From NCBI GenBank assembly GCA_958450365.1, contig CAUEEP010000267.1, positions 42,159-106,158 of the forward strand: a stretch of 64,000 nucleotides of DNA, written 5' to 3'. Below are positions 10,766-24,900 of this stretch, one piece after another. Positions within the stretch are counted from its first letter, which is position 1. Every line of letters starts with the position of its first letter. Position numbers and translations under genes: made by a program. This DNA is from Mesorhabditis belari (taxonomy: Eukaryota > Nematoda > Chromadorea > Rhabditida > Rhabditidae). Below the pieces are notes generated by a model. That model was not told the origin of the DNA. It did no database searches and was given only the letters and a program-made list of their open reading frames with translations.

Positions 10766-10969
10766 GTAAGGTTTATTTTCCTGGAATTGAGCTTTCCAAA
10801 TCTGTTCTGTCTGTTAAATCAAGTTCAAGTTTGACTATTGGAATCTTGTCAACCTTGTCGAATCTCTAGTATCTCAATTTTGCGCTTAGAATCAAACCAT
10901 TCTAAGCCATTACTCAAGTTCTTGTGAGTATATTCTTTTACTGTTTTCAGCACACTAACAGCATTTTGT

Positions 10970-13900
10970 TTAGCATATCCAACTTACCGATTCTCCAAAG
11001 TACCCGGTCAATCGTTCGACCATTGCTTCAGCGCTGCTTACCAGCACTTCATGGTATTTCTGTTGATCCGGTCCAACAGCACTTCCATTTGCTGTTAATC
11101 CTCGTTCACAAGCTTTCATCAACTCTCTAAATCTTCTTACTTGAATATCTAATACACTAAATCTAAACCTAAAAGCATCACACAATTCCTCCATTTTCTC
11201 CTTTCCATATCGCTCTTGTTGATCTGGTTGCGAGAAAGCCTCAGCGTAGGCGAGAGGACCAGCATTTACCTAAAAATTTTAGCAATGTTTTGAACTTACA
11301 GTTATTACAGCCAGGCATATCTTAGTTCAGATATCTGGTTGATCCTACCAAGTGGTCACCTCAGGCTGAAAGACTAAGCCATGCTTATCTTAGTTCAGAT
11401 ATCTGGTTGTTATTGTTTTTGAATTTTTAGATTACTATATATTGAAGCTATAAGCATTACAGTTGGCATGACAGCTCCTTGAAGCAATAGTTGAAGTCCT
11501 TTTATGTCAAGTTGTCGCCCTTCTTCAGCCAAATCAAGGATTCGAGCGATTTGTCTAGCCTGAAATCTTTGTGCTAATTTGTAAACTTTTAGTTTTATAT
11601 AATATTTTATCGCTTGAATCCTTTTGTTTCTTTATTTTACCTTTGTCTTCAACTTTTGTGATGCAAACTCTAACGGTGTTAGTGTCACAAATTGTCGTTT
11701 ACTCTTATCGATCGGTAAACGTCGTCGATTGCTTGGGAAAGAACCGATCACTAAAAATAAGTAATAAGTATGTTCGGAGTTTGGAAATTTCTCGAATTCG
11801 ACTAGAATCAGTACCCACGATTAGTCAGTTTTCGGATTGTGGAACATTTAATACGCGCCCCGCCTTCTTTGCCATTGGCAATCTAATTTTGAACTCAAAT
11901 ATCTTGGTGTTGGGCTGTTCAATTGAAATAGTTTTTGTACCAATCAACAGAGAAAGAATTGACGCATCTAATGATACTAAGAATATATGAATTGGACAGT
12001 TCAACTCCAAGATATTTGGGCTCAAAGTTAGATTGCCAAGGGCAAGGGGAGGGGCGACAGACCTTTCATACGCGCCCCGCCTTCTTTGCCATTGGCAATC
12101 TAACTTTGCGCTTGAATTTCTTGGCGTTGTGCTGTCCGATTTCAATAGTTTTTGTACCAATTGACAGAGAAAGACTTGGCGCATCTAATGATATAAAGAA
12201 TTTTGAAATTGGACGGTTCAACTCCAAGATATTTGGGCTCAAAGTTAGATTGCCAATAGCAAAAGGGGCGGGACCCGGATCAAATGTCTGATAACCAGTA
12301 ATACTAGCCAATCTTTGCTAGACTAGCTAATGACATGAAATCCTGGACCTTGAAATAGGAAATTTGTGATTTTACCAGAAATCTTCTTGTTCTTTTGACC
12401 TGTAATTATCGTCTTTCGGAGTCCTTGTTTCTGTAGAGGAGGCTCGCTCTTTTGATCCCAATCTCCATCCTCCACAATCGGACTCTCGTAGACAAATGTT
12501 CTAAAACAAATATTCATTGAAAATGGTTCAATTCAACAAGTTTATCAACTTCCATCAAACCTGCAATTCGTGTGAACATCAAAGTTGAGCTTATCCTTCT
12601 CATCGTCGTACATTGGCTCGACATGAGTGATATAAACATAAGCAAAAGTTGCATCGAGAGTTGAGAGATCACACTGGAAAACGGAACTTTCATTTTTCAT
12701 TTAAAAGAGAGCTTACTTCTTTCTCAGGCTCAATCTTGATTCGATCGTGTCCGACGAGTTGCCGACAATATTCTTGGAGGGAACAACTTGCAGCAGCCAG
12801 CGAAGTTAAACCGGCTTCTCGATAGATCCATTCGCTTTGATGGAGATCTTTTCTGAAACGCTTAGTGCTATTAGAAAACCGTTTCTCAGGTTAGAAACAG
12901 GTTCTAGCCTGCCTCTGAGCCATTTTCTGATAGCTAAGTCATTTTTCCAGGCCTGGTTTTTCCAAGCCAAGTATGAGCTTGGCGTCTGACTCTGAACTTA
13001 TTATTCTTATTCTTTTTCCTATTCTTTTTTTACAAGCTCTAAGGTTCTGCAGATAATTCAGCCTGGTTTTTGACTTTGCCTAGTTTTGATTCTAGATCTA
13101 GCTTTACTGAAAGCCCTTCCCGCCAAGCCAAGAATGGTTTTAGCTTTTGATCTAGCTTACAGTACAGGTCTGGTTCTACAACAGTCTCCAACTAACCCAA
13201 AATGACTCAATCCTAAGAAGGCGACTTTGAAGTAAGAGCCCAAATGTCGCCTTCCACTTGTTGATGCTTCGAGAGCTCGAGATGATGATTGATTCAGCTC
13301 AGCATACACGGAACGAAGAAGCTGAAAATTAAAAGCTATAGCTCTTTTCCGTTGTCCGGAGTTTTGAATGAGTAACCGCCACAGAAGTCTAAGAAAATCA
13401 AGAGACAAGAAGCTCAAATCAAGACTGATTGCTACTTTCCTACTTTCCTTGCTACTTTCCTTGCTACTTTCCTACTTTCCTTGCTACTTTCCTTGCTACT
13501 TTCCTACTTTCCTTGCTACTTTCCTTGCTACTTTCCTACTTTCCTTGCTACTTTCCTCAATGATTGCTCTCTCAGTTTTCTAGAAAAATACAGCCAATTT
13601 GGCTGAAATTTGGCTGAAACGAAGCTGAAAATTAAATACTATAGCTCTTTTCCGGGATTTTGAATGAGTAAGCGCGCTTGGAGGACTCATAACTTTGTTT
13701 AGAAATAGTTTTTATAGACCTGACCGCAATTATTATAGGAAAATACAAATCCCCGGTCTAGCATTGTCATTTTGAAGGATGATTTTTCTCTTTGAGGTCT
13801 TTTCTATGCCAAAGATTTGGTTAACTTGTTAAGCTTTTGTTGGGCAAAGATTTATTTACAAAGGAAAGCACTTAATACTGAAGGGATATGCCAGATGAAG

Positions 13901-15921
13901 AGCGATTGTGCGCGCAAAAAGAACGCCAGTCATTTACAAGGATTCTTCTATTGTAAATTGTTCAATAAGAAGAGATTCAGCTGTGAAATTTGTACCCAGG
14001 GGTTTTCGAGGTCGGCGAATCGATTGGAGGTATTAATTTTATTGAGTCTACTAAGCAGAACTCGAGTCTAATGGATCTAAATAGATTCGGAAACTTTTTT
14101 GATTGGTTAAACAAGGAGCAAAACTGAGAAAACAATGCTATCTGACTGCGGTTTATTGTACTCACATTGTAATTCTTGTTTCTCTCCAAAGTCGGAATCA
14201 ACAGTCGATAGATTGGTCCAATCGCTTCAAATCGTTCAGCCAGCGTCAACTCGCGGCAACATTTGTCAATCTTTGAGGTCAAGTTTTCCTGTAATGAATG
14301 ATTTAAAAAATTAATTTTTGCCATTTATGAACCAGAGTGAATTCAGCTGGTTGCACCACTTCAAAGCTGGAACCACGAACACCTTCCTCACTCGCGATTG
14401 TTGAAGAAACCCAGTCCAAAACTGACCAATCAAGGTTGAGAATCACACCTGAAATTTGTTAGATTTCTTTGACCAAGCCTAGATTGACTTTATTGCAAGT
14501 CTAGCTAACAAAAAGTACTTAAGCAAGGCTCTAATCTTGCCTAACTGGTTTTAAAAAGGTTACAGTTAACCTTGCAAATGTTTTAACCAAAACCAAACCA
14601 ATGTTTTCTCACCTTTTGTTGCTAATTCTTTTGCGATGATCGCCACTGAATGAGCGTATGCGACAGCAGCTTCTGAATGCCAATCTCCAGTGGAATGCAC
14701 CTCTGCAAGAGCGTCGAACCAAAGAGATCTGAAAACAATTGAAGGATCAAGAGAATCTGAATGGCATCAAAGCTAGATCTTAAGATCAAAGCTAGAGCTA
14801 AAACAATTTTTGAGTACAGCAGTACATTGCTTATGGGTAGGCAACAGTAAGGCCAACAGTAAGGTTCACCAAACTATTTACCATCTAGCAATTTTGCTAA
14901 ACGGATTTAACAGTTTAGCATTTGAATTGAATTGAAAATCTGAAATGAATCAAATTGAGCATTTAGTACTTAACAACTTTGCTAAATGCTAAGTGCTAAA
15001 TACTATAGTTGCGTTTTGTTTCTTGTTGTGGCGAATAGCCACTAAAAAGTTACCTAACTCTGGCAGCCTAAAAATTGGAGAAATATTGAGGAAATCGGTG
15101 CGCCTTCATTCTATTTCTCGCCCCAAATCATTTATTGTTTTGTAGCTTGTTAGCTGAGTATCTTGGGTTAAAGCCTATATAAGGCAACTGTTGTTCATTT
15201 GGTTTGGTTATCTTTCATTTGGTTTGGTTATCTTTCATTTTCTTTCTGCTTTCCTCTCATTTGTGTGAAAGTTGTGTCCTAATTAGGACGAAATTGTTTC
15301 TGTTTTTTATCGTCGCTTTTAATTCAATTGTCGATCTTGTGTGAAAATTGCTCAAGTGAGAGTGCTCAAGTGCTCAAGCCCAAAGATTCCGAGTCAGTCG
15401 GCTATTGAATAAAGTGTTTTAGTTCAAGTGAGATCAGATATCTCGAAACAAGAAATAACGTGTCTTGAGTGAAGAGTACCAAGCACGCGAACAATATTTC
15501 TTTACACTTGTAGACTGAATATTCTGCTGAATATTCTGATGCTGCCACATAAAGCTATCCAGTCAGTAGAAAGCAAATACCGTTTGGTGCTAAATTTAGC
15601 TAAATGCGTTGGTGAACCGGTTGAATTTTGCAAAATGAAAATTTGCTAAACGTAAAAACTCGCAGCAAAACTCGAGGTTCACCAAAAAAGTTTGATGGGC
15701 TAAAAAATTTTCCTGATCTAGCAGACCCTAATCTGAATGTCAATCATTTTACCGATAAGCCGCGGATCCACGATAGCTGTCAGCAAGTTGAATGTGCAAA
15801 TCAGCTAGTTTAACCTAAAAACTTTCGATAAAAAACTTTCTGAAACAGTTACCGGATCGTTCTTGGCCGGAATGAGAGCACTAGTCGCTTCGAGGACACC
15901 ACGGAGTTGCTTGACAAGCTC
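10970..15921 (-). CDS. DOCK-D gene, exons 48-59: DHR2 catalytic domain
   Basis: Exons: 15853-15921, 15753-15814, 14613-14728, 14333-14448, 14166-14288, 13161-13321, 12717-12852, 12561-12673, 12376-12500, 11641-11750, 11461-11559, 10970-11269 (residues about 1681-2189). Lobe A: LHIQLADSYRGSAAYRSLWF and GDWHSEAAVAYAHSV. Lobe B: LAERFEAIGPIYRLLIPTLE, RRHLGSYFKVAFLG, WIYREAGLTSLAAAS, AYVYITHVEPMYDD, FVYESPIVEDGDW and GLRKTIITGQ. Lobe C and sensor loop: DIKGLQLLLQGAVMPTVNAG, then PLAYAEAF. The sensor valine before NAGPLAYA is present, so exchange activity is expected. The first part of the intron between exons 59 and 58 holds an 18S-like fragment. The exon at 13161-13321 has a decayed inverted copy at 42157-42284. 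Confidence 0.94.
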
Positions 15922-18900
15922 CTGAATGGTAATAACTGTAAGCTATAACTATTTTACTGTCTGGTTACTGTATTACTACAAATTTATTAGAAGATACATT
16001 AAAATATGCGGTTCGAGTCTTACAATATACAGTTGGAGTCTACAGAAGCTAAAAGAGAGCTTAAAAGAGAAGCTGATACCACTTACTTTTACAGCACTCT
16101 CAAATGGTCCACTCTTCTTGTCATCTCTTGGAATTAAAGATTCAAGGCAGCCAAGGCCTCGCTCAAATCTGAAATTGATTTTAAACAAACTTTGCGAACA
16201 ATTGATTGCGACGATTGAATTTTACAGCTCTTTTAAAGCCTTTGCTCACCTTCCCAAACATCCTGACAATCCCTGTTGTGAGCCAAGTAATCTTGCCAGT
16301 GCTACACCCGCTTGACTGCCTGGTCTGCCCAATCTTTCAGCTGCTTGAATCTCTCGTTTTGCTATTCCATTCACTTTTGACAATGGAGCCACCGAGTGAG
16401 ATAGAGCTTCGTTGGCTAAAATCGATTCTTACGAAATTCTTATGCATAAATCAATCCCGTATTTTCTCTAATAGTAGTGCACCCTTAGCGTCGCCTAAAT
16501 TCCTCGAAATCTCGAGAACCGCTTATCAGAACCTATCGATGTGGGGTCGGAAAATGTAGCTGACGATGAGATCTAGTGGGGGATTAGCGTGTTGAGCTTC
16601 TGTGAAAGCTTGGAAACCGTAAAATAGTCACCAACTCGGATCCTAGCATCTGTAAGCCAGGCCAGGTCAGAGTCCAAGTCTAGATACTTAAACAAGGAAT
16701 CTTGAAAAGCGCTTATCAGAACCTATCGATGTGGGGTCGAAACATGTCGCTGACGATGAGATCTAGTGGGGGATTAGCGTGTTGAGCATCTGCAAAAGCT
16801 AGGAAGCCGTAAAATAGTCACCAACTCGGCTCGCCGGGGTGCACTACTATTAGAGAAAATACGGTAAATCAAGAATCAAGAATCAAAAATCTCTTTAACA
16901 TACCTCTTTCGAAATTCAATATTACTGAAAAATATAATTACAGTTTTTGATTTACACTCACCAAGTGCTGCTTGTGCCGTTTCATAGCCGGCTCGGAGTA
17001 CGAATTGAAGCAATGCAGCGGCTGATGTTTGAATACTGCTCAATCGGGAGGCCATCTGGAATTAGGTTTTTGATCTTGATCTGTAAAGCTAAACTAGAAG
17101 CAGTTAATTAACACAAAACAAACTTGAAGCAATAACTTCTCGATTAGCAACGAAAGTGCGTCAAGAGATCCTGTTTCGAAGAGGCGAGGACGGAACTGAA
17201 CACAAAGCTCATATTGTAATTGAGGTTTTTGAAAAAGCTTTTGCTGTATTTGTCTAGAATTTGGTTGCTAGAAAAATAGAGCTTCAAATAGAATTTTCTA
17301 GTGTACTATATTGGACATTTGATCCGGGTCCCGCCCCCTTGCCATTGGCAATCTAACTTTGAGCTCCAATATCTAGGAGTTGAACAGTCCAATTCATATA
17401 TTTGAGTTCAAAGTTAGATTGCCAATGGCAAAAGGGGCAGCACCCGGATCAAATGTCAAATCACCTAATAATGCTAACAATGTCATGCACAATTTGTTAC
17501 CAGATTGATAAACGCTCCCAGTGAGGCCAACGTGTTCAGCCGAACGGTTTCCGGCCAATGAAGGTCTAACAGGTTGAGATGGATTGTCAACAGATATCGG
17601 AATCGTTTCTCCCACGTTGAGGAAGTGTTCGCACCGTGCCATTTACCCTGAAAACGCAGTTAGCCTTTCAAAATCTTCATTTCAAAGTCTCACAAGAGCA
17701 AGTGATCTCTTTGAACTTTCCCCTTTTTGAACTTTTGAACTTTCCCGCTCTAAAGGCACATCCACATAAAGTTTCAAGTTTTCACTTACAGCTAACTCTC
17801 TCAAAACGGTGTCCATCGTGTCGAGTACAATCATTGCGACTTCTTGGCTGAACAGATTTCTTTCCAAAGTCAAATTTCCTTTACTACCTCAAGTTCAAGA
17901 TTTGCAATGCACCAAATGGAAGTGTGCTTTTGGTGTCAAAATCTAAATTTTTGATTTATAAGCTGTGATTTTGTAATCAGACTAGACATGAGCGCTACAA
18001 ACTACAAGCTCGGCCTAAAAACCCTTGTAGAAACGCGTAGAATAGAGATTTTTCAAAACTTTTTTTACCAAAAACTTGAGGCAACTTTAGGCTTTCGAAT
18101 GAAAGCAAACTTTAAAAAAATCCATCATCCGAGAACGAGCTATTTATAACCGTTTGTAGTTTGTATTGAAACGAGACTACAAACCTGGAAAAAAACGTGA
18201 AATCTCAGCAAATAGAACATGATTTCGCCTGGTTTTGGTGTCATTCAAAAGCTTAAAGTTCACTCAATTTTTTTGGTAAAAAAAGTTTTGAAAAATCTCT
18301 ATTCTACGTGTTTCTACAAGGGTTTTTAGGCTGAGCTTGTAGTTTGTAGGGCCTTTGTTTCTGAGCTTGTAGTTTGTAGGGCTTTTGTTTCTGAGCTTGC
18401 AGTTTGTAGGGCCTTTGTTTCTGAGCTTGTAGTTTGTAGGGCTTTTGTTTCTGAGCTTGCAGTTTGTAGGGCCCTTTGTTTCTGAGCTTGTAGTTTGTAG
18501 GGCTTTTGTTTCTGAGCTTGCAGTTTGTAGGGCCTTTGTTTCTGAGCTTGTAGTTTGTAGGGCTTTTGTTTCTGAGCTTGCAGTTTGTAGGGCCTTTGTT
18601 TCTGAGCTTGTAGTTTGTAGGGCTTTTGTTTCTGAGCTTGCAGTTTGTAGGGCCTTTGTTTCTGAGCTTGTAGTTTGTAGGGCTTTTGTTTCTGAGCTTG
18701 CAGTTTGTAGGGCCTTTGTTTCTGAGCTTGTAGTTTGTAGGGCTTTTGTTTCTGAGCTTGCAGTTTGTAGGGCCTTTGTTTCTGAGCTTGTAGTTTGTAG
18801 GGCTTTTGTTTCTGAGCTTGCAGTTTGTAGGGCCTTTGTTTCTGAGCTTGTAGTTTGTAGGGCTTTTGTTTCTGAGCTTGCAGTTTGTAGGGCCTTTGTT

Positions 18901-21900
18901 TCTGAGCTTGTAGTTTGTAGGGCTTTTGTTTCTGAGCTTGTAGTTTGTAGGGCTTTTGTTTCTGAGCTTGCAGTTTGTAGGGCCTTTGTTTCTGAGCTTG
19001 TAGTTTGTAGGGCTTTTGTTTCTGAGCTTGCAGTTTGTAGGGCCTTTGTTTCTGAGCTTGTAGTTTGTAGGGCTTTTGTTTCTGAGCTTGCAGTTTGTAG
19101 GGCCTTTGTTTCTGAGCTTGTAGTTTGTAGCGCCTTTGTCTCCCCACCTTCAAAACCATCAAACGTTTGAAAGTTTCCAAATGAGCTTAACGAGGTTGGA
19201 CGCATCGTGTTTCGATTTTTATAGCTGAAAATTTGATTTTAAGTTTTCACATTAAGATTTTAAGTATTTTCAAATTAAAATTTAGCAATTAAACCACAAA
19301 CCTATTCGTGGAGAGCGGTTGATTCCGAGTCTTGTAGCTGAACACTTCTAAGCTTAATTCCAAGAGTCTAAAATTATATATTACTATTGCAGTTGTTAAC
19401 GAGATGAAATTTGGAAATCCTTGAAATGCTTTAAATTGAATTTAAAGTACCTCAAAAACTTCATCGAATCATTCTCCTCATACTCCGACCAGAGCAATCC
19501 AAGAATTCTAACCGGCAAGCGATGGATCACCCAGAGAACAGAAACCAATAAATCTTTCACTTCTTCCTAAAAGTATTATAATAATATAATATTTTCATAA
19601 AGTATTAAAGAAATCTATTGGGTTGTCCAGTTATGAATGCGCGTTTTTACTATTTTGTAAATTTCTCAAGATATCGGACAGATGTATATGAGTGTTATAT
19701 ACCATTCGAAAGCTGAAGATCTCCTCTATATTTTCGAATAAAAAAGTTTTTGAATTCATTCAACTTTTTGGGAAATTGACTGCACAAAGGGAGAAGTCGT
19801 TTTCGAAAAAAAACCCATTCCAGCTTAGCTATTCCTCAAGTTTTATGGTGTAAAATAGCCGCCCAGAAAAGAAAAGTAAAGATGCTCTGAAATTGTTATA
19901 TTTTTTAAAAAGTTGTATTGATATATCTATTGGCCAAACATCAAACGGTTAACTCAATTTGAGCGGAGCCAAAACTTGATCCAAAGGCACCCTTCCATTT
20001 TTTGGCCACCTCTTCTTCTGTGCAGTCAATTTGCCCAAAAGCTGAACAAATTCAAAAACTTTTTATATCAAAGTGTAGAGGAGATCTTTAGCTTTCGAAT
20101 GGTATATAACACTCATATACATCTGTTCGATATCTTGAGAAATTTACAAAATAGTAAAAAACGCGCATTCATAACTGGACAACCCGATATTTGCTTTTCA
20201 CTAACCACATCTAGCTTTTCAGTGAGCGGAGCGATTTGTGGTGCGTTCTCACGGGCACTCGTTTGTAAGTAAGGACCATTGGCTCGGAGTGTCTAAAATT
20301 TAATTTTAAATCTTCAAAGTTGTGTTCAAAGTTCAAATTTAAGTGTACTTGCTTTTTTTTCTTCTATTCAACTTTATCTTTAACTTTAAAAAGCATGAGT
20401 AACTTTTACTCGATTAATCGACGTTTTTCGTTGACTAACTCCGAATAATCCTCTTTACCCGTCGAGTAAATTGAATATCTTTACATTTGAAGGGGATTTG
20501 CCACCCCAAAATCAGTTAAACAGCTGAATTTCTTTAAAAAAGTCGTATATAAGGCGACACTCGTGATTTTTTGCGCCTTTATCTCTATGTACGACTTCTG
20601 TTAAAGAAATTCAGCTGTTTAACTGATCTTGGTGGCAAATTCCCTTCAAATATAAAGATATTCAATTTACTCGACGTTTAAAGAGGATTACTCGTAGTTA
20701 CTCGACGTTTAAAGAGGATTACTCGTAGTCACTCGACGTGTAAAGAGGATTACTCGTAATTACTCGACGTTTAAAGAGGATTACTCGTAGTCACTCGACG
20801 TGTAAAGAGGATTGCTCGTAGTTACTCGACGTTTAAAGAGGATTACTCGTAATTACTCGACGTTTAAAGAGGATTACTCGTAGTTATTTGATGAAAAACG
20901 TCGATTAATCGAGTAAATATTACTAATGCGAATCTTACTCGAGTCACTATTGGGTTGTTGAGTTGAAAATAATACAGTTTTAAAACAAATTTGATTCAAC
21001 AACAGGAACTTAAGCTAATCCAAATAGTGTCCATTATTTTTGATAATCTTTTCCCATTTTTCTGGCAGTTCCCGAATCCCCTTCTCGTCAAAAGTCTTAC
21101 TTATTTAGGAGGAACACACTCTAGTCTCGACTTTTGCTCACCTCAATTGTGATGACACTTCGACGATCGAGCGAACGCCATTTCGCTGAAGCAAACCAGC
21201 CTAAAGATTACTTGAAATCAAGAGAACCAAGAAATCTACAGTATCTAAACTTTGTCTAAACTCTGTCTAAACTCTGTTTAACTTTTTTAAACATAGTAAT
21301 ACCTTCATCATGCGTCCTTTCAACAACAGTCTCCAAATCTGTTAGATGATCGATTGCAAAGCGAAGAATCGGAGTGTAAAGAACAGCAATGCGACGTTGA
21401 ATATTCTGAAAAACGTTTGAATTTGAAAATTTTCCCGTTTCCGATCCGACCGTTTCCGCATATCGATTGTCAATGCTGTGCTTTGCGAGGAGATTTCTCA
21501 CGAGTGAAATCGGCTTTCTTCGATAGTCTCGGGATTCTCGGAGACACTCGTAAAGCTCCTATAATTATTGTCTTAGCGGAAATTTGATTATTATATTCTA
21601 AATAACAGCAACTAGCGTAAAAACTTTAATAGAAGCCTCTCTAATAAAAGCTCTTCCCTCTGATCCCTCGAAATATCGATTTTTTTGGGAAATTTTTTTG
21701 ACGCAAATAGAGAATTGGGCATAAATAAGGCAAAACTATAATCGGCAGTAAAATTGGTTAAACAGTTTTGTCAGTAAACAAAAAATGTCAGCTCTCGAGC
21801 TAAACTGGAGTTACTATTGTTATTGTTGAATGATTTGTCTATACTTATGTGATCTCCCTTGTGCTTTTCCCTTTCATCGCCGAGAAGGGACAGTCCTTGG

Positions 21901-24900
21901 GATTGCCTAAGAGGACAAGTGAGGCTCTCACTTGGAAAAGTGAGGCTGGAGTTACTATTGTTATTGTTGAATGATTTGTCTATTCTTATTTGATCTCCCT
22001 TATGCTTCTCCCTTTCATCGCCGAGAAGGGACAGTCCTTGGGATTGCCTAGGAGGACAAGACTCTCACTTGGAGTCCCCCCTTTTCCTTTCACTCATTCG
22101 CAATCTATTCGTCTTATCGTACTACTGTAAATAAAGATACATATCTTCCGGGTCTATGCAACTGGAGTTCAGGTCGGTCGGTCGGTCATTTCCCAGGGAC
22201 TCCCCTCTAATAGGTTGGAGGAGTTGAGTAGGGTTGTCGGAGTGTTAGAGATGGCAGGATATCAAAGGGGGTTTACTCTCTTTAACTTAACTCAAATTCT
22301 AGTCCATATCCGTTTACTCCTAAGAACAAACAAAAAAGAATTTTTTGGAAAAAACCGACAGAAGGACTCAGAGATTTTCAGAGATAATTTCTGGAGGCTC
22401 CGGGTAAGAAGGTAAAATATTTTTTATTCTAAAACGTCTTTTACAAACGTTATAAGCCAAGGGCTATTGTTTAAAAGAGTTTTTGAGAACAAATAAATCC
22501 TTGATTCATGTGAGAGACTCTATTTTTTTTAGTCGACCAATTTTGAGAGGTTGAAAAATAGAAGCCCTTCTATTAAACTTTTTACTTTTAGCTATTCAAT
22601 TTTGAAATCACTTCACCTGAAACAAGATTCCGATAGGGAAATGACGATTGCAGTATCCTTCACTCAGCCAGAACTCTTCCAGACAAAGAGCGTCTAAAAT
22701 TTTATTGGGGAACTCGTTTTGGTTTCAATTTTAATGCTAAAAACCTAACAGTACAACTAATTTTTAGCGTTAAAAATGCTAACAATAAGCCCTTACATCG
22801 ATCCATTTCATTCTGTTCTCCAATTGATGGCGTTTGAAAGAGTTGAGTGATGAAACGAGAAAGGAAACCGGCGGTGTTACCTAGATTTGTTGAACTTAAT
22901 AGTTGGAAGTTGAAGCTCTGGTTTAGCTCTGGTTTAGCTCTGGTTTAGCTCCGTTTAGCTCTGGTTTAGCTCTGGTTTAGCTCTGTTTAGCTCTGTTTAG
23001 CTCTGTAAACCAAAGCTAAACCAAGGTATACTAAGGCTAAAAACTATGCAAAGCTAGGTTCAATAAATCCAGTCGAAGACTTTCCATTCTTACCCGCATT
23101 CACTGTTGTAGCATCTTGCGCATTGCTCTGATAGTTTATCCGTTGAATCGTGTTTTTTCGATCCATCAACGTTGGCAATGAAAGTGGGAGAAAGTGCTCG
23201 TGTTGACAGACGATTGACAAGAGATCCAATTTGAACTCTCTCATTATCTGAAGATGAACTTTCAGCTTTCAACTTTCAGCTTTCAACTTTCAGCTACATA
23301 CGAACTCACCCTCAAGTCCGATTCATCTAATTTGAGCACAGTGAAATGCATCCACCGAAAGACGGCTCCTCGATCAATCAATGAGAGACAACACTAAAAA
23401 TGATTGATTTTTGGGTTTAAAGATTTAAAGAAGAGGTCTAAATTGAGAAAGATTCTCAATAAAATTAAATTCTCAACGCTTGCTTGTAGTAAAATAACTT
23501 TTTTGATGATTTTATGTAGAAATTACTAAATTAAATCTGTTTTTCAGTTAAATCTTGAGTGTTTAAGCTAGTTTTAGTTTAGAGGAATCTAAAATTTGTA
23601 GAAAAACTATAGACAAAGAGGCAAAGTTTCTTACTAAAGATTTGGGTGACACCTGAAAAACGGGAAAGCGTTGTAGATGGTCTCAAATAAAGATATTTAG
23701 CTTTAAATTTGAACCTGAGGGTTTTCGAGGTCGGGGAATCAATTCGAGCTATTCATTTTATTGAGTTTATCAAGCGGAACTCGGGTTTAGTTGGTATAAA
23801 CACTTAGATTAGTGAGAATTAGTCCTAATTCGGTACTAATTCAGATCCCTTCTTTAATCAATACCTTGTAGAAATTTGCCAGCGCTGTATTTGCTAGTCG
23901 ACTCTCATCGGGGAACTCTTTGTGCTTTGCGATCATCTGAACAATTTTGATTTCGACTTATTCTCGTCACTCACCAATGGGATCAGTGTCTCGACGAAGG
24001 CCGTGATTTGATCGATCAATTCACCAGGCACCCGCTCGTTTCTTGGATTCTAAACAGTTCTTCAATTTTAATTTTATTTTTCATTGTTAATTTTAAAGTT
24101 TAACTCCTCATAATTCTGGTTATGGTTTCAGGAATTGATTCCCCAATTGGCTATGTGGACAGGATTCTGTTTGTTTAGGAAAATGTTTCAGTTTGTGTCG
24201 TTCTATGCCCAAAATGATCAGGCGACCCAGGAATTGATCCCCATTACCTTGTATGCAAGGCTGGCAAAAAAGCCGAAAGCCATTCTAGCCAAGCCAAAGC
24301 CAAAGCCAAAGCCAAGCCAAATCCAAAGCCAAGCCAAGATCCAAGCCAAGCCAAGCCAAAGCCAAAGCCAAAGCCAAAGCAAAAGCCAAAGTCAAAGTCA
24401 AAGCCAAGCCAAGTCCAAAGCCAAGCCAAGATCCAAGCCAAGCCAAGATCCAAGCCAAGCCAAAGCCAAAGCCAAGCCAAAGCCAAGCCAAATCCAAAGC
24501 CAAGCCAAATCCAAAGCCAAGCCAGGATCCAAGCCAAGCCAAAACCAAAGCCAAAGCCAAGCCTAAGTCAAGCCAAAGCCAAAGCCAAGCCAAAATCCAA
24601 GCCAAGGCCAGCCACTTTCCATTGGCCTTGTCCTGGAATTTCAGGACAAGGTTTTCCTTTAGTTTCCTTAAACTCCTTACAACCAGAGTACGAGAAATGA
24701 AGTCCTGCGGTTTGTTCCTTTTGAAAATCAGCAAAATGAATTACCGTTGGACTAATTTTGATCTAAAACCTTAACTCTAACTTGACCTGTAAATTTGACT
24801 TTTTTGCCAAACCTGTTTATGTGTAAGTTTTGGTTTTTCAGAATCCCGGTGATTTGGAGTTCAGCTTGATTTTTTGATCTTTTCACTGACCTTGAAATGC

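Noticed and set aside
11331..11385. A functional 18S rRNA gene
   Set aside because: Only ~55 bp with an internal divergent segment; nothing of the remaining ~1.7 kb follows.
18264..19205. Open frames of 241-313 codons on both strands over the 30-bp satellite
   Set aside because: The unit length is a multiple of three, so several frames stay open at once; there is no splice context or family similarity.
24135..24734. 143- and 149-codon frames (KPKPSQIQSQ; LALAWLWLWLG)
   Set aside because: Translation of the AAGCCA tandem array; the strands mirror each other.
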